DNA of 64,000 nt from assembly GCA_903900805.1 (NCBI GenBank), contig CAIUOP010000061.1, positions 29,185 through 93,184 on the forward strand, read 5' to 3'. How positions within the stretch are numbered: the first letter of the stretch is position 1; every line of letters starts with the position of its first letter. Positions 7,649 to 15,447 of the stretch are shown here, piece by piece. The translations under genes were made by a program, and so were the position numbers. Source of the DNA: an uncultured beta proteobacterium. GTDB lineage: Bacteria > Pseudomonadota > Gammaproteobacteria > Burkholderiales > Burkholderiaceae. A model generated the notes under the pieces. The model ran no database searches and had not been told where the DNA came from. It saw only the letters and a program-made list of their open reading frames with translations.

Positions 7649-9394
7649 TTAGCGAGGAGTTTTACCAATCATCTTGGCTGCTCTTAAGAAATCAAAGTCA
7701 ACACCCTGATCAGCCTGTGTCACGGTGTCTAAAAATAATTTTTTGTAGCCGCGTTCAGCGGTGGGTGAGGTAATCGGATTTTCTTTAGTGCGCTTGGCTA
7801 ACTCTTCATCTGAAATGAGCAGGCTAATCTCCCGATTCTTGACACTAAGTCGAATGCGATCACCATTGCGAACCTGGGCTAATGGGCCACCAATTGCTGA
7901 TTCAGGGGTAACGTGCAGCACAATCGTGCCAAATGCTGTGCCGCTCATACGTCCATCAGAGATGCGCACGATGTCTTTTACACCTGCGCGCGCCAATTTC
8001 ATGGGAATCGGAATGTAGCCAGCCTCAGGCATGCCCGGCGCACCTTTAGGGCCAATATTCTTGAGTACCAAAATATCATCTGCTGTGACATCTAAATCAG
8101 GACTGTCAATCCGACTAGCTAGATCTTCGGCATTCTCAAACACTACTGCACGACCTTCATGCTCCATCAGCTTCTCGTTAGCAGCCGATTGTTTAATGAT
8201 CGAGCCGCCAGGAGCAAGATTGCCATGCAAGACAGCAATGCTACCGCGTGGGTAAATTGGATTATCCAATTTGCGAACTACATCTTGTTTAAAGCTTGGA
8301 GGTGCTGCATCGATTTCTTCGCCGAGGGTTCTGCCGCTAACAGTCATGGCGTTAAGTTTTAGCAGTGGCTTGAGCTCACGAAGCAGTGTAGTCATGCCGC
8401 CAGCGTCATGGAAATTTTCCATGTAATGATCCCCAGAGGGTTTGAGATCAACAAGCACCGGAGTTTCGTTGCCCATTTTATCTAAGGCCTCTAAATCAAT
8501 CTCTAGACCCATGCGACCAGCAATTGCGGTTAAGTGGACGATGCCATTAGTAGAGCCACCAATCGCTAGCAATACCCGGATCGCATTTTCAAAGGCATCT
8601 GCTGTCAAAATCTTATCAATGCTCAAGCCATCTTTGGCCATTTGCACTGCACATGTGCCAGTTTCTTCTGCAACCCGAATTCGATCTGCAGTCACGGCTG
8701 GTGGGGTGGCGCCCCCAGGAACAGTCATTCCCAAAGCTTCAGAGATGCAGGCCATAGTGCTGGCAGTGCCCATGACTGAGCAGGTACCTACGCTTGCAAC
8801 CAGTTGATCATTCACTTCATCTTTTTCAACTTCATCGATCTCGCCAGCACGGAACTTACCCCAGTAACGACGACAGTCTGTGCAGGCGCCAACGCGCTCG
8901 CTGCGATGTGAGCCGGTGAGCATTGAGCCAGTGATGAGTTGAATAGCAGGTAAACCTGCGGAAGCAGCGCCCATCATTTGTGCGGGAACTGTTTTATCAC
9001 ATCCACCAATCATGACAACTGCATCCATCGGTTGTGCACGCAACATCTCTTCGGTGTCCATTGACATGAGGTTACGTAAATACATGCTCGTTGGTGCTGC
9101 AAAGCTCTCATGAATTGAGATCGTTGGAAATTCCATTGGTAAACCGCCAGCAAGCATGACGCCGCGCTTCACTGCTTCAAGCAGTTGTGGCGTATTGCCG
9201 TGGCATGGGTTGTATGCGCTACCGGTGTTAATAATTCCAATAACAGGGCGGTCTAAGGCGCTATTGGTATAGCCAGCACCCTTAATAAATGCTTTACGTA
9301 AAAATAATGAGAAGCCCTTATCGCCATAGCTTGTTAAGCCCTTACGTAAACCCGTCTCAGGTGCTGTCTTAGGATCTTTTGGCTTGGTGCTCAT
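7649..9394 (-). CDS. IlvD/Edd family dehydratase (sugar-acid dehydratase-like)
   Basis: A 581-residue [Fe-S] dehydratase of the IlvD/Edd family. It has the conserved PCHGN, the GGCDKTVPAQ cysteine motif and GTCSVMGTASTM. The segment GACTDCRRYWGKFRAGEID and the serine/valine in GTCSVMGTAST differ from classical dihydroxyacid dehydratase (normally GGMYTANTM-like) and resemble arabinonate/sugar-acid dehydratases. It may therefore act on aldonic acids and not in valine/isoleucine synthesis, although databases often call such genes ilvD. It is transcribed alone, 73 bp after the upstream gene, and the product ends in a basic tail, MIGKTPR. Confidence 0.85.
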   Translation of the reverse strand: MSTKPKDPKTAPETGLRKGLTSYGDKGFSLFLRKAFIKGAGYTNSALDRPVIGIINTGSAYNPCHGNTPQLLEAVKRGVMLAGGLPMEFPTISIHESFAAPTSMYLRNLMSMDTEEMLRAQPMDAVVMIGGCDKTVPAQMMGAASAGLPAIQLITGSMLTGSHRSERVGACTDCRRYWGKFRAGEIDEVEKDEVNDQLVASVGTCSVMGTASTMACISEALGMTVPGGATPPAVTADRIRVAEETGTCAVQMAKDGLSIDKILTADAFENAIRVLLAIGGSTNGIVHLTAIAGRMGLEIDLEALDKMGNETPVLVDLKPSGDHYMENFHDAGGMTTLLRELKPLLKLNAMTVSGRTLGEEIDAAPPSFKQDVVRKLDNPIYPRGSIAVLHGNLAPGGSIIKQSAANEKLMEHEGRAVVFENAEDLASRIDSPDLDVTADDILVLKNIGPKGAPGMPEAGYIPIPMKLARAGVKDIVRISDGRMSGTAFGTIVLHVTPESAIGGPLAQVRNGDRIRLSVKNREISLLISDEELAKRTKENPITSPTAERGYKKLFLDTVTQADQGVDFDFLRAAKMIGKTPR

Positions 9395-9467
9395 ATTGGT
9401 CTTAGTAATAAATGATTTATATAAATTCTATTTAGGGCTAATTGTAGCTATGCAAGTACTAAACCGC

Positions 9468-10376
9468 TTACAAGCCCCCACCCCAGCGATATTGCCAAGA
9501 TATCCCCAGCATGTCATAGCTTGTATTGGTATTAGAGTAGACACCCTTGCTACCAGTCAACCGAATAGCGTTGTACTTATCGATGGGATACGAGAACGTG
9601 CTGCCAAAACGCCAGCTTTCTTGTGAGCCATTGATTGTCGACCCATTGATATAGGTTTGCCCTCCAAAGAAGTAGGTTGCATCAGCTGATATCCAGGCGG
9701 TATTTGGGAAATAATAGATCACATGCGCTTCTGTTGAATACACTGGATTTTGGGATAAGGTGTTGTTGCCCATATAACTAGCATTACTGGTAAAGATTGA
9801 TGCCATACCAGCTAGCTCTAAGCGCCATGGACCAACTGCTTGTGAAGCCCCAATGCCCGGTTGAATCACTGTGCGATTTCCACCGACATTCACCATTTGA
9901 ACGTTGTTGTACTTCCCCCAAGGAATTGTTGCGGCTAGGCTTGCACCAATGATGAGATCTTGTTGATAATTTTTAAACTCGCTTTCCGAGAGGGCAGGAG
10001 CACCATATAAATTGACTGAGGCTTTAATCATGGGATCTGACAGTCCTTCAGAAGATGCGTTGATCACCTGACCATTTGCAGTGCCTGTGCCAGATAATTC
10101 TGCGTAAGGAAGAGTTAGAGAGAGTCTTCCAGATTGACCTGCAACATCGAGAACATGAGTCAAGTTAATAACTTCAGTAGTGAGTTTGTACGTACTACTT
10201 TTGGCTTGTGCAATGCCGCCTGTAATAAAGTTGATGTCAACAGGCGCATTTGAATAAGCGCGGGCTTCAATTTCTTGAGCATGAATCTCAAAAGTGAGAA
10301 ATCCAAGAGCACAAAACCAAAACAGTTTTTTAGAAAATGAAGACGGAGAGTGCCGGTTCGAAAAGCTATTGACCAC
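9468..10376 (-). CDS. Outer-membrane channel-like protein (phenol MetA-pathway family)
   Basis: About 300 residues: an N-terminal hydrophobic segment (KKLFWFCALGFLTFEIHA), likely a signal peptide cut before QEIEARAYSNAP, then alternating beta-strand segments and an aromatic end (GISWQYRWGGGL). This matches the 'MetA-pathway of phenol degradation' family of predicted outer-membrane barrels. ARAYSNAPVDINF is typical of that family's N-terminus. The frame extends to TTG at 10394. GTG at 10376 gives a better signal peptide and a shorter overlap (11 bp) with the upstream gene. The transported substrate is unknown. Confidence 0.75.
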   Translation of the reverse strand: MVNSFSNRHSPSSFSKKLFWFCALGFLTFEIHAQEIEARAYSNAPVDINFITGGIAQAKSSTYKLTTEVINLTHVLDVAGQSGRLSLTLPYAELSGTGTANGQVINASSEGLSDPMIKASVNLYGAPALSESEFKNYQQDLIIGASLAATIPWGKYNNVQMVNVGGNRTVIQPGIGASQAVGPWRLELAGMASIFTSNASYMGNNTLSQNPVYSTEAHVIYYFPNTAWISADATYFFGGQTYINGSTINGSQESWRFGSTFSYPIDKYNAIRLTGSKGVYSNTNTSYDMLGISWQYRWGGGL

Positions 10377-10905
10377 CAGAATTTTTTCTGCCAAACAGAA
10401 TAGTTAGGATTGCATTTTTCCCTAAGGCCAATTTCATACCAATTAATACTAAATAAGGCCAGACTATTAGCCAATAGACCAGCGACATTGCCAAAATATG
10501 TAGAGGATTTTTTTGGCCGAAGCTAGCCATAGAGTCTAGAAAGTTTTTTCCATGAATTAGACCTTCGATTCCAGCTTCAATATAGTTCAAGCCCAGAACA
10601 ACCAAGAGATACAAGATCGATTCCAAAAATAAAGATTTAATAATGCCATTGGATTTTTCAACATTAATTGGAAAAATAGCTTGGGCTATCAACATAAATT
10701 TAGCGCATAAGCCTGCCTTAATGATGGCAATTCCAAATAGGGATAAAGGAATAGGGTGCTTATCTAAGGTTGTGGCGGCTAAAAGCGTAAGAGCACAGAA
10801 CCAGGTAGAAAAATAAGCGGTAAGAATTAATGCTTGCTCTGCCTCTGCCTTTATTTTCTTCTTAATCCCTGGCGAGTGGTTTTCGTTCTCTGTGGCAGCA
10901 TTCAT
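10366..10905 (-). CDS. Four-helix membrane protein, unknown function
   Basis: A 179-residue protein with about four predicted membrane helices (near residues 25-45, 52-75, 90-110 and 135-160) and a charged N-terminus. I do not recognise a family with certainty. Its 3' end overlaps the outer-membrane channel-like gene, and its start lies 3 bp after the trhP stop, so trhP, this gene and the channel-like gene probably form one transcript. A pairing of inner-membrane and outer-membrane partners is possible but not shown. Confidence 0.7.
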   Translation of the reverse strand: MNAATENENHSPGIKKKIKAEAEQALILTAYFSTWFCALTLLAATTLDKHPIPLSLFGIAIIKAGLCAKFMLIAQAIFPINVEKSNGIIKSLFLESILYLLVVLGLNYIEAGIEGLIHGKNFLDSMASFGQKNPLHILAMSLVYWLIVWPYLVLIGMKLALGKNAILTILFGRKNSGGQ

Positions 10906-10908
10906 TAT

Positions 10909-12237
10909 TTAAGCGTTACAGCAAGATTCACCGCTAGAGCAGGCGGAGGCAGTTTCTACAGGCGCTGGTTCATTGGTATAGCGGGCAATAAATGCATGTT
11001 TACCATGCAGGGGTAACTTGATCCATACAAAGTGACCAGAACCAGGGGCAACATCAATAGGCTCTCCACCCATATTCCACATGGCATCTAAGACAATATC
11101 TTGATTTCCTTGCGGTTCAATGATTTCAAGCTTGTCACCAACTGAAAAGCGATTTTTAACATCGACTTTGACTCGACCAGAAGCAGAGTCAATATCGAGG
11201 GTTTCAGCAACATATAAACTTCTACCTGAAAGGGAATAGCCCCTCATATACAGTTGATAATCCTTATCATGGTGGCGCTCATAAAAGCCATCGGTATAGC
11301 CGCGATTAGCAAGACCTTCTAGATTGCCAAGCAAGGTTGTATTAAAAGGTTTTCCTGCAACTGCATCATCGATAGCAGAGCGATAAGCTTGGCAGGTACG
11401 AGAAACATAATAGGGTGACTTCGTGCGACCTTCGATCTTGAATGAGTCGATACCCATCTTGGTTAGTTTTTCGATGTGCTCAACGGCGCGCAAATCTTTT
11501 GAATTCATGATATAGGTGCCATGCTCATCTTCTTCCATCGGCATTAATTCACCAGGCCTTTTAGCTTCTTGCAGGAGAACGACGTCGCCACTAGAAGTTT
11601 GTTGGCCAGGCTTGACCTTGTAATCCCAGCGACAAGCATTAGTACAGGCACCTTGATTAGAGTCACGATGAGACATATAGCCTGAGAGTAAGCAACGCCC
11701 TGAATAGGCGATACACAAAGCACCATGGACGAATACTTCAAGCTCCATCTCTGGACAGTCTTGACGAACCTCTTCAATCTCATCAAAAGAGAGTTCGCGG
11801 GACAAAATTACTCGGCTAATACCAACAGAGCGCCAGAATTTAGCAGAAGCGCCATTGACCGTATTCGCTTGTACTGATAAATGAATGGGCATATCTGGCC
11901 AAGCTTCTCTGGCCATCATGATCAGACCAGGATCAGACATGATGAGCGCATCGGGTTTTAAATCCACTACTGGTGACATATCCTTAATATAGGTACGCGT
12001 CTTTCCACCATGCGGCAATAAGTTAGAAACCAAATAAAACTTTTTACCTAGCTCATGCGCAGTATCAATGCCTTCTTTGAGCACTTCAATTTTGCCGAAG
12101 TCATTATTACGAACGCGTAAGGAATAGCGAGGTTGGCCAGCATAAATAGCATCCGCCCCGAATTCGAAAGCAGTTCGCAACATGGAAAGGCTGCCAGCAG
12201 GGGCTAGTAGTTCTGGGATCTTGTTCATAGAGTTCAT
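10909..12237 (-). CDS. trhP: U32-family tRNA hydroxylation protein (YegQ/TrhP)
   Basis: A 442-residue U32-family protein close to E. coli YegQ (TrhP), which is needed for 5-hydroxyuridine formation at U34 of tRNAs using prephenate. Diagnostic parts are the start ELLAPAGSLSMLRTAFEFGADAIYAG and the cysteine block YSGRCLLSGYMSHRDSNQGACTNACRWDYK-like (about 178-205), which binds an Fe-S cluster. DSFKIEGRTKSPYYV follows. The C-terminus carries an extra cysteine cluster, CSSGESCC. It heads the operon with two downstream membrane-protein genes. Confidence 0.9.
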   Translation of the reverse strand: MNSMNKIPELLAPAGSLSMLRTAFEFGADAIYAGQPRYSLRVRNNDFGKIEVLKEGIDTAHELGKKFYLVSNLLPHGGKTRTYIKDMSPVVDLKPDALIMSDPGLIMMAREAWPDMPIHLSVQANTVNGASAKFWRSVGISRVILSRELSFDEIEEVRQDCPEMELEVFVHGALCIAYSGRCLLSGYMSHRDSNQGACTNACRWDYKVKPGQQTSSGDVVLLQEAKRPGELMPMEEDEHGTYIMNSKDLRAVEHIEKLTKMGIDSFKIEGRTKSPYYVSRTCQAYRSAIDDAVAGKPFNTTLLGNLEGLANRGYTDGFYERHHDKDYQLYMRGYSLSGRSLYVAETLDIDSASGRVKVDVKNRFSVGDKLEIIEPQGNQDIVLDAMWNMGGEPIDVAPGSGHFVWIKLPLHGKHAFIARYTNEPAPVETASACSSGESCCNA

Positions 12238-12293
12238 TTTAAGGCGCTTGGCAGATTTTGGGATTTATGGAAAGAGTCCCACTAGTAAATAAA

Positions 12294-12459
12294 GGCGGTC
12301 AATTAGACTTCTATAGGAGGGTAGCCCCCATTCCTACCTGAGCTTATCAGCTAGCTTCTAAAATCATGGCGATTCTGGCTTACAAAAGGGCCTAATAAGG
12401 TCCCGGGCTACCCTTAAATCCTGCTGAATAGGCTAATCACCTATTTAATGGGTATTTTT
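12294..12459 (+). ncRNA. ssrS: Candidate 6S RNA
   Basis: A 362-bp gap holds a long rod-like foldable segment. Nested pairs are GG 12297-12298 with CC 12440-12441; ATTAG 12302-12306 with CTAAT 12433-12437; TTC 12309-12311 with GAA 12426-12428; AGGA 12315-12318 with TCCT 12419-12422; and a perfect 9-bp stem 12319-12327 with 12405-12413. Small symmetric loops separate these stems and a large inner bubble carries CCTGAGC (12337-12343), as 6S RNA does after its closing stem. The other bubble strand is purine-rich (AAAAGGGCC...AAGG). A terminator hairpin follows (12439-12459). The identification as 6S is by architecture and short motifs only. It is somewhat shorter than E. coli 6S, and the strand is inferred from CCTGAGC and the terminator. 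Confidence 0.55.
12439..12459 (+). terminator. Terminator of the structured RNA
   Basis: ACCTAT (12439-12444) pairs with ATGGGT (12448-12453, one G·U) with loop TTA, followed by ATTTTT. It overlaps the outermost bases of the rod structure. Confidence 0.55.
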
Positions 12460-12521
12460 GACCACCATAAAAGCAATTTAAGTCATATTTTCCCCAAAAC
12501 TAGGGTTATTACTACATTTGC

Positions 12522-12553
12522 TTGTTTACTATCAAAAAAAGAGGTTATATAAT
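12522..12553 (+). promoter_or_regulatory. Promoter of the EF-hand gene
   Basis: TTGTTT (12522-12527), a 17-bp spacer, then TTATAT (12545-12550), which overlaps a perfect TATAAT (12548-12553). It lies about 50 bp upstream of the ATG at 12600. Confidence 0.5.
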
Positions 12554-12599
12554 TTTTTCGTAGTTCTGTTTAAATTGATCAATAACACACGGAGTAAAT

Positions 12600-12851
12600 A
12601 TGAAATTATTAGCTACAGCAGTTGCCTTATCTTTCTTGTCTTTCGGCGCTGTCGCTCAAAAGGGTGGCCTTGACACGAATAATGACGGTAAAGTTTCTTC
12701 AAAAGAGCTAGCTGTTTGCGATATCAACGGCGATAAAATTATCACCAAAGATGAAGCAAAAAAATGCGGCATGACTGATGCGCAATGGAAACAGTTCGAC
12801 AAAGACCAAAGTGGTCAGATCGAAGCAATTGAGATTGCAAACGCAGGTTAA
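12600..12851 (+). CDS. Secreted EF-hand protein (83 aa)
   Basis: A signal peptide (residues 1-19, cut after VA in GAVAQ) is followed by three EF-hand-type loops: DTNNDGKVSSKE (25-36), DINGDKIITKDE (41-52) and DKDQSGQIEAIE (67-78). The Asp/Asn/Glu positions fit calcium binding. The protein is probably periplasmic, with unknown function. RBS ACGGAG precedes the ATG. The gene is monocistronic, with a strong promoter and a very strong terminator, so it may be well expressed. A related EF-hand gene lies at 14184. Confidence 0.85.
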   Translation: MKLLATAVALSFLSFGAVAQKGGLDTNNDGKVSSKELAVCDINGDKIITKDEAKKCGMTDAQWKQFDKDQSGQIEAIEIANAG

Positions 12852-12888
12852 GTCTTACCCCCTATAAAAATATAAGGGGAATAGAATT

Positions 12889-12922
12889 TACACAATACCC
12901 GCTTCGGCGGGTATTGTGTTTT
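12889..12922 (+). terminator. Very strong Rho-independent terminator
   Basis: Perfect 12-bp stem (12891-12902 with 12907-12918), closed by the stable C(TTCG)G tetraloop and followed by a T run. Confidence 0.95.
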
Positions 12923-13046
12923 CTGGGCTCATGCCATGCAAGGTGAGCTCCTCATGTCAGCTGTAAGTACCATATTGGTGCAGATAGCCTTATCAAACCA
13001 TTTGTGAATTTATTCTTTAGTGGCATAGTCGCCATAAAATTAGTCA

Positions 13047-13418
13047 ATGAATAAATTAGCCCAAACTTCCTGTTTTTTAGTCATTTTGCTGACTACTCTG
13101 TCGGCCTGTACTACAGCAAAACTAGAGGCCCGACTTGAAGCCAATCCACAATGCAAAGAGGTCTATAACGCTAAAACCGGAGCATTGATGCCATGCCCTG
13201 GATCTGATAAATCTTTTTATGTTGCAGCAGGGATAGAGACGCCAAGAAAAACTAAGGCGGTAGAAGTGTTAAGTACAGCAGAAGCCAGTCCAGCTCTAGT
13301 CCAAACTCCAGCACCCCAACTAACCCCAGGCACTAAAGCAATGCAAGCTCGGTCTGACTGCAAACCGTCGATTCACAAGAAGACGGGTGGCATTCTTCCT
13401 TGCCCACCCCTAGATTAA
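13047..13418 (+). CDS. Small lipoprotein with duplicated Cys-x-PCP motif
   Basis: A 123-residue protein. The N-terminus has a lipoprotein signal with lipobox LSAC (Cys21). The mature part holds two copies of a motif: NPQCKEVYNAKTGALMPCP (about 34-52) and RSDCKPSIHKKTGGILPCP (about 102-120), joined by a Pro/Ala-rich linker. Each copy has a Cys-Lys pair, a KTG turn and a closing PCP, so each could form a disulfide. I recognise no named family. It lies between the EF-hand gene and a DUF3313-like lipoprotein. Confidence 0.7.
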   Translation: MNKLAQTSCFLVILLTTLSACTTAKLEARLEANPQCKEVYNAKTGALMPCPGSDKSFYVAAGIETPRKTKAVEVLSTAEASPALVQTPAPQLTPGTKAMQARSDCKPSIHKKTGGILPCPPLD

Positions 13419-13490
13419 GCATTATTGGTTATGATGCTGTAGTGCCATTAATCTTTAATGCATGTAGCCAGCACCCATATGGGAATAAAA

Positions 13491-14174
13491 ATGAAGAAAA
13501 TGAATCTTGTCACTGCATCGATTGTTGTAGTTGGGTTGCTCGCCGCATGCAGTAATGCTCCCAAACTGACAACTGATAACATGCCTCGGTCTGGTTTCTT
13601 GCCAGATTACTCACTCTTGATTCCAATGGCTACCAGCGTTCCTGATGCTCGCATTTGGAGATACAGAATTTCTGGAGTGAGTCCTAGCTCTTACACCGCT
13701 GTGATTTTGGATCCCATCTACTTAAATCAGAACACTACTAAAGATATCAGCGCTGAATCTATTGCCAATGCAAAAGCAGCTTTGCAAACCTCTATGCAGG
13801 AAACGGTGAATTCCCGTGGCAATATCCAGATTGTTACCAAGCCAGGACCAGGCGTTGCTCGAGTATCTGTGGGCATTACTGGTGCAGAAAGCTCTAATGA
13901 TTATTTGAAGCCCTGGAACTTCACGCCGATTGGACTAGCTACAAATGCAGCAGCCTTTGCAGGTGGTGTGAACTCAAAAACTCCTGCCCTCGTCATTGAA
14001 AGTAAGATAACCGATAGCCAAAGCAACAAGCTCTTGGGTGAGGGTTTAGTCATTGTTCAAGGTGAATCATTTAGAACTGCTAGCGGCTCAGTTGACTCAT
14101 TTATCGCAATGGCAAAAAAAGCAGTTAAGGTTTCAATGGAGAGTTCTGCAAACCCAAGCCCAACTGGTAAATAA
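13491..14174 (+). CDS. DUF3313-like lipoprotein
   Basis: About 227 residues from ATG 13491, with lipobox LAAC near residue 20 following a typical lipoprotein signal. Upstream ATGs at 13458 and 13479 are in frame, but they would put extra residues before the signal, and GGGAATAAAA before 13491 is a usable RBS. The mature part (SGFLPDYSLLIP..., VILDPIYLN, SAESIANAKAALQTSMQE, ARVSVGITG) resembles the DUF3313 family of periplasm-facing lipoproteins, whose role is unknown. It is followed 9 bp later by an EF-hand gene, with which it may be co-transcribed. Confidence 0.75.
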   Translation: MKKMNLVTASIVVVGLLAACSNAPKLTTDNMPRSGFLPDYSLLIPMATSVPDARIWRYRISGVSPSSYTAVILDPIYLNQNTTKDISAESIANAKAALQTSMQETVNSRGNIQIVTKPGPGVARVSVGITGAESSNDYLKPWNFTPIGLATNAAAFAGGVNSKTPALVIESKITDSQSNKLLGEGLVIVQGESFRTASGSVDSFIAMAKKAVKVSMESSANPSPTGK

Positions 14175-14183
14175 GCGATTTCC

Positions 14184-14444
14184 ATGTATTTTATTAAAAA
14201 TACACTGATATGGGCTGCGTGCGTATTGTCTGCTTTGCCAATGAGCGCATCTGCAGATAATGCATCTCGTAATCAGGAAATTGCTGAACGCTTTGCAAAA
14301 TGTGACACCAATCGCGATGGTAAGCTCACACGGGACGAGGCTAAGGGTTGTATGCCCCGTATCTACAGCCATTTTGACTATATCGACTCCTCTAAGAAGG
14401 GCTATTTAACGGTTGCTGAGATTCAGGCTGTTGCTGATAATTAA
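14184..14444 (+). CDS. Secreted EF-hand protein (86 aa)
   Basis: A signal peptide (about residues 1-24, ending SASA) is followed by a good EF-hand loop DTNRDGKLTRDE (41-52) and a degenerate one (68-79, with Lys at the fifth position). Two cysteines, Cys40 and Cys56, flank the first loop. The layout parallels the 83-residue EF-hand protein at 12600, and the two share the 'CDxNxD..T.DEAK.C' segment, suggesting a duplicated family. The gene is 9 bp after the lipoprotein gene. It is probably a periplasmic calcium binder of unknown role. Confidence 0.82.
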   Translation: MYFIKNTLIWAACVLSALPMSASADNASRNQEIAERFAKCDTNRDGKLTRDEAKGCMPRIYSHFDYIDSSKKGYLTVAEIQAVADN

Positions 14445-14500
14445 TTGCGGCACATTTGAATACAGAGTCTCTTAGGAGGCTCTTTTACATTGGATAACGT

Positions 14501-15394
14501 ATGTCTGTGGTATTAGAAGGTTTTGAGCAAAAAAGCATTACCGTTTCATCTGAAGATGGTCCAATAGAGATTGCTTATCAAGTCGGCGGTAATGGCCCAC
14601 CCATTTTGTTGCTCCATGGTTTTCCTCAAACCAAGGCCATTTGGGAGAATATTGCCCCTGAATTAGCCAACAACTTCACTGTAATAGCTTCTGATCTGCG
14701 TGGCTATGGTGGGTCCTCTAAACCCCATGGCAAAAAAGATCATTCGACTTATTCCAAAAGATCTATGGCTGCTGATCAACATGCACTCATGAGAGTATTG
14801 GGCCATCAGCAATTTTTCTTGCTAGGGCATGATCGTGGCGGCAGAGTCTCGCACCGTCTTGCAATGGATTTTCCAGATAGTGTTTTACGTGTGATGGTCT
14901 TAGATATTTCTCCAACCTTAACAATGTATGACAACACCACAATGGAGTTTGCTAAAGGTTACTGGCATTGGTTCTTCTTAATTCAGCCAGAGCCTATTCC
15001 AGAAACCTTAATTGGTGCTAATCCTGAGTTTTGGATTAATAAACACATGGGACGGCATGGTGGCACAGACATATTTTCCCCTGAGCGCTGGGCAGAATAT
15101 CTTGCGGGAGTAAGTAATCCACAGAGTATGCATGCCATGTGTGAAGACTACCGCGCAGCTGCGAGCATTGATTTAGTTCATGATCGAGCTGATAGGGCCA
15201 CGGGTAAGAAACTCACCATGCCATTAAGGGTTCTGTGGGGTGAGCATGGCTTAGTCAATAAATGTTTTCGTCCTATAGAGGACTGGAAAACAGTAGCTCA
15301 AGAGGTGTCTGGGCAGACAGTTCCTTGTGGGCATTACATCCCAGAAGAACTCCCTGCAGAACTCATTGCGCAAGCTCGAGCCTTCTTTGTTTAA
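14501..15394 (+). CDS. Alpha/beta hydrolase, fluoroacetate dehalogenase-like
   Basis: A 297-residue alpha/beta hydrolase. It matches the haloacetate (fluoroacetate) dehalogenase pattern: oxyanion HGFPQ (40-43), nucleophile elbow GHDRGGR with Asp111, Arg112 and Arg115, the acid Asp135 in LDISPT, the halide-binding pair His156-Trp157 in YWHWFF, and the terminal His in GHYIPEE. In the known enzyme the equivalents are Asp110, Arg111, Arg114, His155 and Trp156, with a Tyr that I could not place. Such enzymes hydrolyse haloacetates to glycolate. Many relatives have unproven substrates, so 'haloacetate dehalogenase-like' is the safe name. Confidence 0.82.
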   Translation: MSVVLEGFEQKSITVSSEDGPIEIAYQVGGNGPPILLLHGFPQTKAIWENIAPELANNFTVIASDLRGYGGSSKPHGKKDHSTYSKRSMAADQHALMRVLGHQQFFLLGHDRGGRVSHRLAMDFPDSVLRVMVLDISPTLTMYDNTTMEFAKGYWHWFFLIQPEPIPETLIGANPEFWINKHMGRHGGTDIFSPERWAEYLAGVSNPQSMHAMCEDYRAAASIDLVHDRADRATGKKLTMPLRVLWGEHGLVNKCFRPIEDWKTVAQEVSGQTVPCGHYIPEELPAELIAQARAFFV

Positions 15395-15447
15395 ACCTAA
15401 GCGTTCTGCTCATTTTTTATTCTTTATTTCTAGTTGAAAGTGTCTCC

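Noticed and set aside
8442..8807. 121-codon plus-strand ORF opposite the dehydratase gene
   Set aside because: Lies entirely antisense to a clear IlvD/Edd gene, without RBS or recognisable domain. Shadow ORF.
15262..15447. N-terminal extension of the rhodanese ORF
   Set aside because: It overlaps the end of the hydrolase gene in another frame, while ATG 15448 gives a clean signal peptide.
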